A stretch of DNA of 50,999 nucleotides from IMG/VR virus record IMGVR_UViG_3300030329_002776, positions 1 through 50,999 of that record. One strand, 5' to 3'. Under the pieces are notes generated by a model that searched no databases, was not told where the DNA came from, and saw only the letters and a program-made list of their open reading frames with translations. Below are positions 7,403 to 17,500 of this stretch, piece by piece; the first letter of the stretch is position 1, and each line of letters starts with the position of its first letter. The stretch comes from a virus. Made by a program: the position numbers and the translations under genes.

Positions 7403-7709
7403 AGAAATATCAGATGCTAAATCAGGCATCACATCAAGAAAAGAATATGGATTTAGAGATCCTGTAGTTAGAAATGTTGTTGATAAATTTGTATCAAGAT
7501 CAGATATTGGTTATGAAAAGTACGGCTCAACATTAGATGATGAGCGTAGACTTAAAATGAAAAACCTACAAGGTTACCTTAATGATATACAAGAGGAACT
7601 TATGGATGCTGTGCTATACATACAGACCGCACGTGAAGAATTACGTGATTTAAATGAAGAATCATTAATCCAAAGATGCGTAGATGATGACATCCAAGAG
7701 GCGATATAA
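7392..7709 (+). CDS. MazG-like / phage all-alpha protein, 105 aa
   Basis: The sequence VVDKFVSRSDIGYEKYGSTL followed by GYLNDIQEELMDAVLYI resembles small phage proteins annotated as MazG-like or dNTP-pyrophosphohydrolase-like. These have a helix with EExxDA that corresponds to the metal-binding helix of this all-alpha fold. It follows a bona fide MazG domain gene and precedes a nuclease and the ribonucleotide reductase, so a part in dNTP control is plausible. It overlaps both neighbours (11 and 26 bases). The family is moderately sure; activity is not proven by sequence. Confidence 0.65.
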   Translation: MSSREISDAKSGITSRKEYGFRDPVVRNVVDKFVSRSDIGYEKYGSTLDDERRLKMKNLQGYLNDIQEELMDAVLYIQTAREELRDLNEESLIQRCVDDDIQEAI

Positions 7710-8142
7710 GCGAAAAAAAGGTCCTGTTAGAAGTAAAAAAGTTACATTTGACGGGATTACATTTGCTTCTGGTTTAGAAAAATATATGTATATAGCTTTA
7801 AAGAAAGCAAAGATTAAGTCTAAATACGAAGGACAGACTTACGTGTTGCAAGAATCATTTAACTTTGAAATAGATTCGTTTGAAAGACAAGCAAATGGCA
7901 AAGGTGATATGGTAAATAGAGGTCAAAAAAAGATTTTAAATATTAAATATACACCTGACTTTGTAAGTGATTCATTTATAATTGAATGTAAAGGTAGAGC
8001 AAACGAATCATTTCCAATACGATGGAAAATGTTTAAAAAATATGTTAATGATAACTTAAAACATGTGACTTTATATAAACCTCAGAATCAGAAAGAATGC
8101 GACAAAGTAGTAGAATTAATAATTAAAAATAAAATTAAATAA
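7684..8142 (+). CDS. DUF1064-like PD-(D/E)XK nuclease
   Basis: The 152-aa basic protein has the DUF1064 layout. It has a lysine/arginine-rich start, then DGITFASGLEKYMYIAL with Glu32, then YTPDFV (Asp92) and IIECKGR (Glu101, Lys103). Together these make a PD-(D/E)XK active site. The last part (RWKMFKKYV) matches the family's closing helix. Such small phage nucleases are thought to act on branched or replicating DNA in place of RusA or T7 endonuclease I. ATG 7684 and ATG 7687 are both possible starts. The stop directly abuts the ribonucleotide reductase ATG at 8143. Confidence 0.78.
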   Translation: MMTSKRRYKRKKGPVRSKKVTFDGITFASGLEKYMYIALKKAKIKSKYEGQTYVLQESFNFEIDSFERQANGKGDMVNRGQKKILNIKYTPDFVSDSFIIECKGRANESFPIRWKMFKKYVNDNLKHVTLYKPQNQKECDKVVELIIKNKIK

Positions 8143-10017
8143 ATGATTAGCGATTTAAATAAAAAAATATTATCTGACTTAACTGTCCACATGAAATACG
8201 CTAAGTTCATTCCTGAATTAAATAGAAGAGAAACATGGGAGGAGTTAGTCACAAGAAACAAAGAGATGCATCAAAAGAGGTATCCACAATTAACAGATCA
8301 AATACAATTAAATTACAAATATGTTTATGATAAAAAAGTTTTACCAAGCATGCGATCGCTTCAGTTCAGTGGTAAACCGATTGAAATCAGCCCAAATAGA
8401 TTATATAACTGTAGCTACCTACCTATCGACCATACTGATAGTTTTAGTGAGTGTATGTTCCTTTTGTTATCTGGTTGTGGTGTTGGTTATAGCGTTCAAA
8501 AGCATCATACTGCCTCTCTTCCACATATAACAAAACCTTTTGAAGGTAGAACTAGGAGATTTGTTATTGGAGATAGTATAGAAGGTTGGTCAGATTCGAT
8601 TAAAGTTTTAATTAAGTCTTATTTGGGCTCTAAGAGATCATCTAAGATCAAGTTTGACTATTCTGATATTAGACCAAAGGGTGCTAGGCTTGTAACTTCT
8701 GGTGGAAAAGCTCCAGGCCCACAACCGTTAAAAGAATGTATTGTAAAAATTAAAGGAATATTAGATGCAAAAGAAGACGGAACTAAATTATCAACTCTTG
8801 AGGTGCATGACATTGTCTGCCATATTGCTGATGCCGTTTTGGCCGGGGGTATCCGTCGTGCTGCTCTCATATCCTTATTTTCAGCTTATGATGAAGAAAT
8901 GATATCTTGTAAATCAGGAAGTTGGTGGGAGAAAAACCCACAAAGAGGTAGAGCTAATAACTCTGCCGTACTAATGAGACATAAAATAACAAAGGAATTT
9001 TTCTTAGATTTGTGGAAACGTATTGAATTATCCGGAGCTGGAGAGCCTGGTATCTACTTTAACCACGATAAAGATTGGGGAACCAATCCTTGTTGTGAGA
9101 TTGCCTTGCGTCCTTATCAGTTCTGTAATCTGTGTGAAGTTAATGTAAGTGACGTCACAGACCAAGAAGACCTTAACGCCCGCGTTAAAGCCGCAGCATT
9201 CATTGGAACGCTTCAAGCAGGTTATACGGAATTCCACTATCTAAGAGAAATATGGCAAGAAACAACAGAGAAAGACGCGCTTATAGGTGTGTCAATGACA
9301 GGAATCGCGAGTGCCGCTGTGCTCCCGCTGGATATGAAGGCAGCTGCAAGTACAGTAAAGCGAGAAAACACGAGAGTAGCAAAACTAATAGGGATAAACA
9401 AAGCAGCGAGAACGACATGCGTTAAACCTGCTGGGACAACTTCTCTTGTACTTGGAACATCTTCAGGTATTCATGCTTGGCATAACGATTTCTACATTAG
9501 AAGATTACGTGTAGGTAAAAACGAACCTATATATAATTATTTAAAGAAAAATAATCCTGATCTAGTGCAGGATGAATATTTTAGACCACACGACACTGCT
9601 GTTATCGAAATACCACAATCAGCACCAAAAGGTTCTATATTAAGAACTGAATCTGCTTTTGACCTACTTAAAAGAGTTAAAAGAGTTGCTACCGAATGGG
9701 TTAAACCTGGCCATAGAATTGGGTCAAATACTCACAACGTGTCTGCAACAATTAGTTTAAAGGAAGGTGAATGGGATAAAGCTGGTAAGTGGATGTGGGA
9801 TAATAGAGAATGTTACAATGGTTTATCAGTTCTACCTTACGACGGTGGAACATATACTCAAGCTCCGTTTGAAGATATAACAGAGCGAGAGTTTAACAAA
9901 AGAGTTAAGTCTTTAAACGATATAGATTTATCTAGTATTGTTGAAGAAACTGACGAAACAGATCTATCTGGCGAATTGGCTTGCGCTGGTGGTGTCTGCG
10001 AGATTACAAGCCTTTAA
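8143..10017 (+). CDS. nrdJ: Adenosylcobalamin-dependent (class II) ribonucleotide reductase
   Basis: The 624-aa protein matches the monomeric class II reductase family (Lactobacillus RTPR type). YNCSYLPI carries the first redox Cys (C90). GCGVGYSVQ is the conserved glycine-rich loop. TNPCCEIALRPYQFC carries N315, the radical Cys C317, E319 and the second redox Cys C328, with the same spacing as N406/C408/E410/C419 of RTPR. CVKPAGTTSLVLGTSSGIH is the conserved phosphate-binding segment. The C-terminal CAGGVC (C614, C619) is the flexible re-reducing pair. It makes deoxynucleotides with vitamin B12, without oxygen or a second subunit. RTPR is about 739 aa, so this is a compact version. It sits with MazG and TS-family genes as a nucleotide-supply set. 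Confidence 0.94.
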   Translation: MISDLNKKILSDLTVHMKYAKFIPELNRRETWEELVTRNKEMHQKRYPQLTDQIQLNYKYVYDKKVLPSMRSLQFSGKPIEISPNRLYNCSYLPIDHTDSFSECMFLLLSGCGVGYSVQKHHTASLPHITKPFEGRTRRFVIGDSIEGWSDSIKVLIKSYLGSKRSSKIKFDYSDIRPKGARLVTSGGKAPGPQPLKECIVKIKGILDAKEDGTKLSTLEVHDIVCHIADAVLAGGIRRAALISLFSAYDEEMISCKSGSWWEKNPQRGRANNSAVLMRHKITKEFFLDLWKRIELSGAGEPGIYFNHDKDWGTNPCCEIALRPYQFCNLCEVNVSDVTDQEDLNARVKAAAFIGTLQAGYTEFHYLREIWQETTEKDALIGVSMTGIASAAVLPLDMKAAASTVKRENTRVAKLIGINKAARTTCVKPAGTTSLVLGTSSGIHAWHNDFYIRRLRVGKNEPIYNYLKKNNPDLVQDEYFRPHDTAVIEIPQSAPKGSILRTESAFDLLKRVKRVATEWVKPGHRIGSNTHNVSATISLKEGEWDKAGKWMWDNRECYNGLSVLPYDGGTYTQAPFEDITEREFNKRVKSLNDIDLSSIVEETDETDLSGELACAGGVCEITSL

Positions 10018-10031
10018 CTAAAACAATTATT

Positions 10032-10463
10032 ATGAACAAATTATTTTTAACAATGATCTTAGCTTTTAGTACAATGATTGCTTCTGCTCAGTATTCAGTT
10101 CTTACTACAATTACATCTGTAGAAGATGAAGCTGGAGAAACAACTTACAATGCTACTGATAAAATCGGATTAGGTTATCAAGTAAATGATAAACTTATGG
10201 TTGGTTTTACTTTAGACGGTGAGGATAAGTACGAACTGTTAGGTCGTTATGCGTTAATGAATGGAGTTTGGGGAACATGTGTTTATAACCATGAAGCTGA
10301 TTCTGAAGCTGAATTAATGGATAACATGGAAGTAGGTTTAGGATATTCCTTTAAAGTATGGAACAGCTTATATATTGATCCAAACTACACAATGCCTGTA
10401 AAAGAAAATGAGGCTGGTGAAAGAGAAGGAACATTCAACTTAAGTGTATCTTACAAATTTTAA
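10032..10463 (+). CDS. Small outer-membrane beta-barrel-like protein, 143 aa
   Basis: From ATG 10032 the protein opens with a Sec signal peptide (MNKLFLTMILAFSTMIASAQ). The mature part has alternating strands (DKIGLGYQV, DKLMVGFTLDG, NMEVGLGYSFKVW, GTFNLSVSYKF) and ends in Phe, the BAM signature of outer-membrane proteins. About eight short strands fit a small OmpX/OmpW-like barrel. It is near the end of the early block, before a two-TM protein and a histone-like protein. Phage-encoded outer-membrane proteins can block receptors against superinfection; here that is inference. The longer frame from 9981 runs inside the reductase gene and lacks a signal at its start, so it was not used. Confidence 0.75.
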   Translation: MNKLFLTMILAFSTMIASAQYSVLTTITSVEDEAGETTYNATDKIGLGYQVNDKLMVGFTLDGEDKYELLGRYALMNGVWGTCVYNHEADSEAELMDNMEVGLGYSFKVWNSLYIDPNYTMPVKENEAGEREGTFNLSVSYKF

Positions 10464-10485
10464 TTATTAACTAAAAAAAATAACA

Positions 10486-10722
10486 ATGGAAAAAGTAATG
10501 AAGTATTTTACAGGATTTTTTGGTGGAATAGTATCTATATTGATGGCTATTGTACCAGTAACAATCTTATGGGCATTATTAACAGGAACTACAATATTCG
10601 GAATGGATATTATAGCAAATTTTACAACAATGGTAAATGGAATTGGTGAATCTGGATTCTCTGGTTTATTAGCCTTGTTGTTAGTTATGTATTTCTTTCT
10701 GTGTGATAAATGTGTTAAGTAA
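10486..10722 (+). CDS. Small membrane protein with two TM segments (holin candidate)
   Basis: The 78-aa protein has two hydrophobic helices, about residues 13-35 (GIVSILMAIVPVTILWALLTG) and 57-73 (GFSGLLALLLVMYFFLC), joined by a ~20-residue loop, with a short Cys/Lys tail (CDKCVK). Size and topology are those of class II holins, but many small phage membrane proteins look alike. Its place at the end of the early block, away from the DUF5675-like gene beyond the convergent gap, neither proves nor excludes a lysis role. No named family is recognised. Confidence 0.6.
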   Translation: MEKVMKYFTGFFGGIVSILMAIVPVTILWALLTGTTIFGMDIIANFTTMVNGIGESGFSGLLALLLVMYFFLCDKCVK

Positions 10723-10751
10723 TTAAATATATTAACAAAATTAAATTAAAT

Positions 10752-10940
10752 ATGAATCCAATAAATGATACTTTCGATGAATTACAAAATGCAATTAATA
10801 GTTGCCAATCTGATGTTGTTAAATTTATTGAAGGGAATAATTCCGCTGGAACGCGGATAAGAAAAGCTATGCAGACTGTAAAGTCTTTAGCTCAGGATAT
10901 TAGAATTGAGGTTCAAGATCAAAAGAATCAAAAATTCTAA
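10752..10940 (+). CDS. Histone H1-like (Hc1-type) DNA-binding protein
   Basis: The 62-aa protein closely resembles the small histone H1-like proteins of Bacteroidetes. It has an N-terminal helix (FDELQNAINSCQSDVVKFIE), then the signature GNNSAGTRIRKAMQTVKSLA, then QDIRIEVQDQKN. In host versions this is the 'KGNxAAGTRxRKxMQxLKxLAQxIRxEVQ' pattern, which I recall from family knowledge. It should bind DNA without strong sequence preference. It could compact phage DNA, compete with host nucleoid proteins or alter host transcription. It is the last gene of the + strand block, just before the terminator, and was probably captured from a host. Confidence 0.85.
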   Translation: MNPINDTFDELQNAINSCQSDVVKFIEGNNSAGTRIRKAMQTVKSLAQDIRIEVQDQKNQKF

Positions 10941-10956
10941 ATAATCTTAAATTAAT

Positions 10957-10988
10957 AAAGGGGATAACGAAAGTTGTCCCCTTTTTTT
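10957..10988. terminator. Strong intrinsic terminator between convergent blocks
   Basis: A 12-bp stem (arm 10957-10968, arm 10973-10984, one G-T wobble) closes a GAAA tetraloop. Counted on the + strand it runs into a T-run (10982-10988). It lies 16 bases behind the histone-like gene and ends the + strand block. On the - strand the same hairpin is followed by a T-rich stretch (TTTATTAATTT), so it may also stop transcription of the virion block. Confidence 0.92.
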
Positions 10989-11063
10989 ATAATGCTATCA
11001 AAAAGATAGTGATCATTAGTGTTATATATATTAACGGACTAAGATCTATTTGTTGTGTTTCCA

Positions 11064-11089
11064 TATATTTATTATCACTAATAAATATA
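11064..11089. repeat. AT-only perfect inverted repeat in the convergent gap
   Basis: Arms of 11 bases (11064-11074 and 11079-11089) are perfectly complementary around a TCAC loop. The stem is made only of A and T and has no T-run behind it, so it is weaker than a normal terminator. The rest of the 184-base convergent gap (10941-11124) holds the terminator at 10957 and no open frame I would call. It may add to transcription stop for the - strand block or be a protein-binding palindrome. Confidence 0.4.
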
Positions 11090-11124
11090 GTGTATTAACA
11101 ACTATAATATTAAGTAATTGTTAA

Positions 11125-11589
11125 TTAATCTAAATCAACGTATTCAATTGTTACTTTTTCACCATTTTCTATAGCTTCTGCTATTGGCGGATATATACGT
11201 TTATAAGCTTGAGTAGATCTACCTATAAAACCATCTTTCTTTAAAAGATTATTTTCTTGCGAATCACCAACTATAAGACAACCAGCAGTATGCTCGTCTG
11301 TATTACCAGTATGTATAAGTATCCACTTAAAATTTGGCACATCTTGTAACCATAACATTCCTTTGTGCATGTCACCATATTTTTTAATATATCTACTATG
11401 ATGCCCACCTTCTTTACGAAGTAGTATGCTATACACACCAGCTGGAATACGGGTTTCACTCATTACTTTTTCTTCTCTTCTTTCGTCTTCTAATGTATAA
11501 CAAAGAAATTTTGTTTCATTTGTTACATCAAACAACAATCCACTTGTTGAATCGCTTTGACTACTAAATCTAATTACTTTTAACTTCAT
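11125..11589 (-). CDS. DUF5675-like protein, possible peptidoglycan/lysis enzyme
   Basis: The 154-aa protein matches the DUF5675 pattern. It has FLCYTLEDERREE at ~28-40, IPAGVYSILLR at ~48-58, a GMLWLQDVP segment, and WILIHTGNTDEHTAGCLIVG with His93 and Cys104. The HxGN...GC pair recalls the His/Cys catalytic arrangement of YkuD-type L,D-transpeptidases, though I cannot prove that fold here. Such proteins are frequent in phages of Bacteroidetes and are suspected cell-wall enzymes. It is the last gene of the virion block, one base after the giant adhesin gene. No other clear endolysin is seen in the window, so this is the best local lysis candidate. Confidence 0.65.
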   Translation of the reverse strand: MKLKVIRFSSQSDSTSGLLFDVTNETKFLCYTLEDERREEKVMSETRIPAGVYSILLRKEGGHHSRYIKKYGDMHKGMLWLQDVPNFKWILIHTGNTDEHTAGCLIVGDSQENNLLKKDGFIGRSTQAYKRIYPPIAEAIENGEKVTIEYVDLD

Positions 11590-11590
11590 T

Positions 11591-14500
11591 TTAATATTTT
11601 TTATCTTTTAATTTTTCTATTTTTTCTTTTGTTAATTCTTGTTTTTCTTTTTCTTTTTGTTCTTGTTCTTTTTGTTGCTCTTCTTTTTCTTTTTGTTCTT
11701 CTTTTTCTATTTTTTCTTTTATTTCTTCTTCAACTCCTCTAACTACTACTTTTTCATTTTCCGGCAATAAAAACTCACTTATACTTTTGTTTTTATATTC
11801 TTCTTGCCAATATGCTACGCATTGATTATTAAGTCTTTCTACAAAAGTATTTAAAGAAACACTTTCACCATCATTTGGATCTACTATACTTGAACCAGGA
11901 ACGCAATAAGTACCAGTATTAACGGTTAAACATGTTGATAACGAAGCATTTAATGGGTATGCACCTGTTGGCACATAATGCGCAAACCATTCTTCACACC
12001 ATTGATTGCTATATGAAGTACCTTCATCACAAGCACCACATATTGCCCGCCATGAGTTACTAACAGATTGCCCAGGTAAAGTGCGGTTGTTAACACCAGA
12101 ACCTAAATAGTTTTGTAAATCAGCAGTGTCGCCGTATATTGGTGGCCACATGCCAACGTAATTATTATTTGGACGAGTAGCATTAATAGTTACTTTTATA
12201 TAACAGTATTCATTCATCCATGGGAGATCTAAATGGGGACCAGGAGGGCCACTATTTGATGGAGACCATAAATTAACTTGAGTTTGACCACCAACCACTA
12301 CTGGTTGACTAATAAGTGTTAAATCAACAGCTAAACTACACGTATCTACTCCACACTGACCAGTACCAGTTACATCATAATCCCACGTTCCCAAATGTTC
12401 TTCATGTTGACTGTAAACTTCAAATTTTACTGTTTGTGGATCAGCTGGTCCGTTCGATCTCCACATATTGTTAGTTAAACTAGAACCTCCAACAAACCAT
12501 TGATTACCTACAACATCATACTTACTCGCGTGGAATCGCATATAGTTATCACCTATAACATGCTCTTGGTATCCTGGCGTACTAGGATCAAAAATAGGAG
12601 GCATTACCGGTGGTACTGAGTCGCTTTGTAAAGCATTAATTCTTCCAGGACTTTTTTGTTCAAGACTTCCATATGACATCCATCTACTTGTGTATCTAAA
12701 ACTATATTCAATTCCAGGAGGAGTCTCAGGTGATCCACAAGCAAATTTACGCATTGCTCTGATATTATGTTTTTGCGAACCTCTTCTACTAGCTGTTTTC
12801 CATCCTTGATCATCTGGAGTGGCTGGAGGATTTGAAAATACTAATGGGTCTAAACTAACACTATAAGCTATTTCGTTACAATTATTTGCATCGTGTGGAA
12901 TACCAGCCCAAGTAAAATCTTGCATTACATAATTAGACCACCAAAGCCCACCAGTTGGATAATTATAAGAAACTAAATTATTTGCAAATGGTTGGTCTTG
13001 TTCAAAATAATGATCTGTATTGTTAATACCAAAACTATTACACGTCCAGTAATGAGCACTACCAGTTTGCAATTGCGCATTAGAATCGTACCATGTGTTA
13101 GACTGTGATGGCGAAACTCCCGTAGCTGTTGAGTCGTATAAAGTTCCTGGTGTAGTATAATTTCTAGCAAAATCCATTTCACCAACACTAGGTAAAAACC
13201 AATCGCTATACCCATTTAAATTATATATTTCACATGCTTTAAATGCGGTTTCATTATTGTAAGTTATGTTTTGATTGCAAACGCCGGACCATACTACCAC
13301 AGGGTTACTACCATTAGCAAAAATCATAGCATCATGAACGATTTCTCCTTGACCAACTAATTCTGAAGCAACTCCAATTGGACCGTTAACTATAGTAACT
13401 AAAGAACCCGTTGGGACATCATATAATGTCATGTCAGCAAGCCACAAATTAGTATAATCTATTGGTATTGTTGATAGCAAATCACTTCCACCACCGATAG
13501 TAGCAAAACCATCGTAACTACCCCAAGATGGATAATCAGCAGTTGGAGGTGAAGTAGTACAATCATCTTCAACGTTTAAGTTAACTGGAGATAATTCATA
13601 ATAATAATTAGTGGGATTTTGCACGTAAATATCCCCTTGCAGTGGAGCAACTACAGGACCTACCGTCCCGGTAGCAGGGTCGTTTATATTCATATAAGGA
13701 ACAGCAACAATAATTCCACCTGCTGGACCTATGTCTCCAACTTCATAGTGCTCACAACCTTCCTGGGCTTGACAACCATAAGCACCACTATTAGGATCGT
13801 TCATAGCGTCTAAAGCTGTAGTTAAGTTTGAATATAAAGTTAATGTAGTTGAAGCTGGTGGTGGATAGTCTGCATACCAACAAAATAAATAATGTTTAGG
13901 ATAACCTTCATATATACCGTCTGCGGCTGCTGCAGCACCACCCGCTGTATACGCGATATATGCGTCATTACCGTTAGCTGGCAAAATACTTGAGTTTGGA
14001 ACCCAAACATCTAAAGGCTGCGGGTTAATCGCTGTTCCAGGGGCGTTGTTAACTGTAGTATCACCATACGTCAGGTTAAATGTTAGATTACCGTTAGGAT
14101 TTAGCTGAGGCATAAATGCATTAGCCCATCCTCCGCCCCATCCACCCATTCCACCACCAAAACCACCCATACCAATATGACCACCAACCTTTTTGTTGAA
14201 GTTCCAATTATTATTAGTAACCGGATAGTTTTTAAACATAGTTTTTCCAACTAAACTTTGAAGAACCTCTTTAGCGCAAACGACGTTTTTATGTTGAAAA
14301 ACAGTGTTTGAACCAAGACTAACACTTGGAGCCGCGTTTGGTTTTGCATTAAAAGTCGCGCAATCAATTTGTATATAAGCATGGCTAACAGTCTTTCCAC
14401 CCCAAGCCATCTCGTAATACTCATTAACATAGTTTGTATGATGCGTGCTAAAACCTTGTCCACCTAATTCATTCCAAATTTGAGTCCCACTAAATCCGTT

Positions 14501-17500
14501 CCAAGATCCCGCAACAAATCTCTGCCCTCTTTGTGCATCCTCATCAGTAACGGGAGTAAGAGTGGTTGATCTTTTAAATGAATACCCGTAATTAACAATT
14601 TCATGCGGGCCATCAACATGCGTTACATTTGCAAATTCTATAGCCATTTTATCTGGGAAATCTCTTGAAGTTACTTGTGTGGGATCGTCTAGTTGAGGAA
14701 TCTGATCGTACCAACTAAAGTTATTAGTAATCGCCGCACTTTTTAACCAGTTGTCTACTTTTGTTTTAAAAACAACGTTTTGATAGTGCCAAGCGCCTAA
14801 ATATGTTCCGTCTGCTTCCCATATCGAAATAGTATATCCATCTGGGTTATTAGCGTCATCAAAATCACTTAAATCATATTGATTTCCAGCAACATCAGTT
14901 GTCATTAATTGCATGCTATATTGAAACCCACCTATAACAGCCTCAAGTCTATGTAAAGGGGTGGTTTTATTAAAATACGGCATATTAAAAGTACCCCAAC
15001 CGCTACCACAAGAGCCAGGAGAATAAAGAGCACTAAAAAGTGGCTTATACCAACCATCTCCATGAGCTTTAACAAAAGCATCACAAAATTGATAACGATC
15101 AGGATGTGGTTCTGCTGGAATTGTTTCTTGACATTCAAATTTTCTAATTGGTCTCACTGATAACGTAGAACATCTTTTAGCCATAAATGGTCCAGTTGGA
15201 ATTGGTGGTGTAGTTGTTATTGGCCAAGGCACCATTGGATCATGAGTACAATAAGCCCATGCGTAATGAAACCCAGTACCTGAAGGACCACCATCTAAAA
15301 CATCAGAGGAAGTCCAGTAAACATCTTGCATATCTTCAAAATGTTGTTGTAACTGTAAAGTGACACCAAAGGGAGTTGCTGGTCCAACATTTTGAAACAT
15401 TAAATCAAATTCATCTAATGATGGTAAAAACCATTTTTCAGGAGGATATCCAGTTGGAAGCTGTTGGTGGTTAGCGCATAATTCAGCAGCTATATCGTGG
15501 GTTGGCCAAACTGGAGCTGCTGGAAAAGTAATTATATCTTGTGTATTAGTATGACCAGTATCAAATGCCGTCGGCATAAACTGTAGTGGTTGACCATAAG
15601 CGCCCCACTCTGCACCTGTTGTTGAGAATGGTCCACCGGCTACTGTGCCCCCAGTACTTAATATTTTTATTGGTTGGGAAAAAGGTGGTATAGAAGCTAC
15701 TGCATTGTTATTAAATACAAACAAATAAGATGCCTGTAGTAATGGTTGTAGTGTTTGCACAACACCAGAATTTAATGTAATAGACGTAGCTGAGGGACCT
15801 GGTATTAAATGGATTTCTTCTATTACAGTTCCAGGTGGATATATTTGCATAGCATTACTATCAAGCGCTTGAACAGGATCTCCAATATTAACACCTGCTG
15901 GAAGACCTATTGGCGGAGGATTTGTAATTCCTGGTTGAAATGAGTTTAGTCCAAATCCCCAACGACACATATTATTTGGTATATTTGGATCTATAGGTAA
16001 CTGCCAAGGACATTTAAAATCATGAAAAGCCGTGTTAGCCGACGCTATACCACAACTTTCTTCAGCATCATTCGTTGCTAAAACAGTACTATGCGCCAAT
16101 GGCGTATTACCTATACTTAAATCATCTAGAGCAACCTCGTAGTAATAAGGAGTAGGATTCCCAAAGGAAAAAGGTGTTGCAAAAATCATACCACCCGCTC
16201 CACCAAGTGCTGGATCACTTATATCGCCTATTTCAAAACAAGGATCAGGTCTTGGGTCAATTGGATCTGGTATAGGTGCGTCTAAACAATTACTATCCAT
16301 TCCTTGAAAACCAACAACATTCATGGATACAGATGTTGATAGTTGCAAAGGATTAAAACTTATTTCACACTTTCCATAGTAAGATGACGATGGATCGCCA
16401 AGAAACGTTCCAACAGTTTTTCCATCGAAATAATAAATACCATCTGTAGTTGTTATTGGGAAGGCAGGATCTACCGCTCCAATATCAAGACTATCTAATA
16501 TATTACCTGACATATCAAGATGTACCAAGAAGTTTTTAGTTTGATGTTTTACCGACACTAACAGTGTGTCTGCCATACCAGGAACGGTATATTGTGGTGG
16601 GTAGTAATACATATCTCCAGCTGGAAGAAAATCGTTAAACGGAACATTCATCGTGAACGAACTTACCACCGTAGCTGGGGTGGTAGCATTACCTATATCA
16701 ATGACGCGTATCAATCCGTCACTGTTTCTCTGCATTATAATTTCGTTAGGACTTTTCATGGTGTAAGAATTACACTCGGTAATTCCTACTAAGGATTGAA
16801 CCCAACCTCCAGCTGGATATATATCTCTAATAAATGTTAAGGAATTAGTTGTGAAATCTACCTCATACTCTTTAAGCGTTGGGAACGCTGTGCCGCTAGT
16901 AAAATTGTAAACTTTATTACCATATATTGCGACGTCAGATGGGCTTGGTACTATACCAATAGTAGTTTCAATATGGTTTACAGCATCATAATTATATAAA
17001 CGCGTTTGAGGATAAGTACCTTTAACAGCAACAACATTACAACTAGCAGTACTAGGGAAACTAGGATAAGAACAGCAAAGCTCATCAAGACCTGCCGTGG
17101 CAGCCATTTTGCTTATAGTTGTAGTATCATGATTTGGCCAATGCTTTCTACCTTTATATATAAGACATATTTTATTCCAATTCTGACCATAACTTCCAAA
17201 TGATGATGATCCACAAACACCACTAGTTGGGTGAGTTGCACCACTACCTGCAGGAACATACCAAGCCGGTTGTTGTTGGCATATATCAAAAACTATTCTA
17301 TCTCCAATACTTAGGTTTCCTCCAACTTGAGAAACTACCCAATCATAAAAAAAATCCCATATTGACACATTTGGTAACCCATCAGCACCTGGCCCATAGC
17401 CAGCAGCAACACTTATCCAAGGTGGTTGAAAACCACCAGGCGCACTATTACCAAATGGATTACCATGAAAATTAAAACGTCCTTCCCAAGACACGTTTGG

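Noticed and set aside
9981-10031. Longer start for the OMP-like gene inside the reductase gene
   Set aside because: The extension would hide the signal peptide and lies in another frame of the reductase's C-terminal CxxxxC coding sequence; ATG 10032 starts right at the signal peptide.
10990-11124. A small gene or RNA in the convergent gap
   Set aside because: No frame longer than a few codons with a good start was found, and the region contains only an AT-rich inverted repeat behind the terminator.
11594-11745. T/C-rich simple-sequence tract
   Set aside because: It is the coding sequence of the Glu/Lys/Gln coiled-coil end of the 2060-aa protein, not a separate DNA element.
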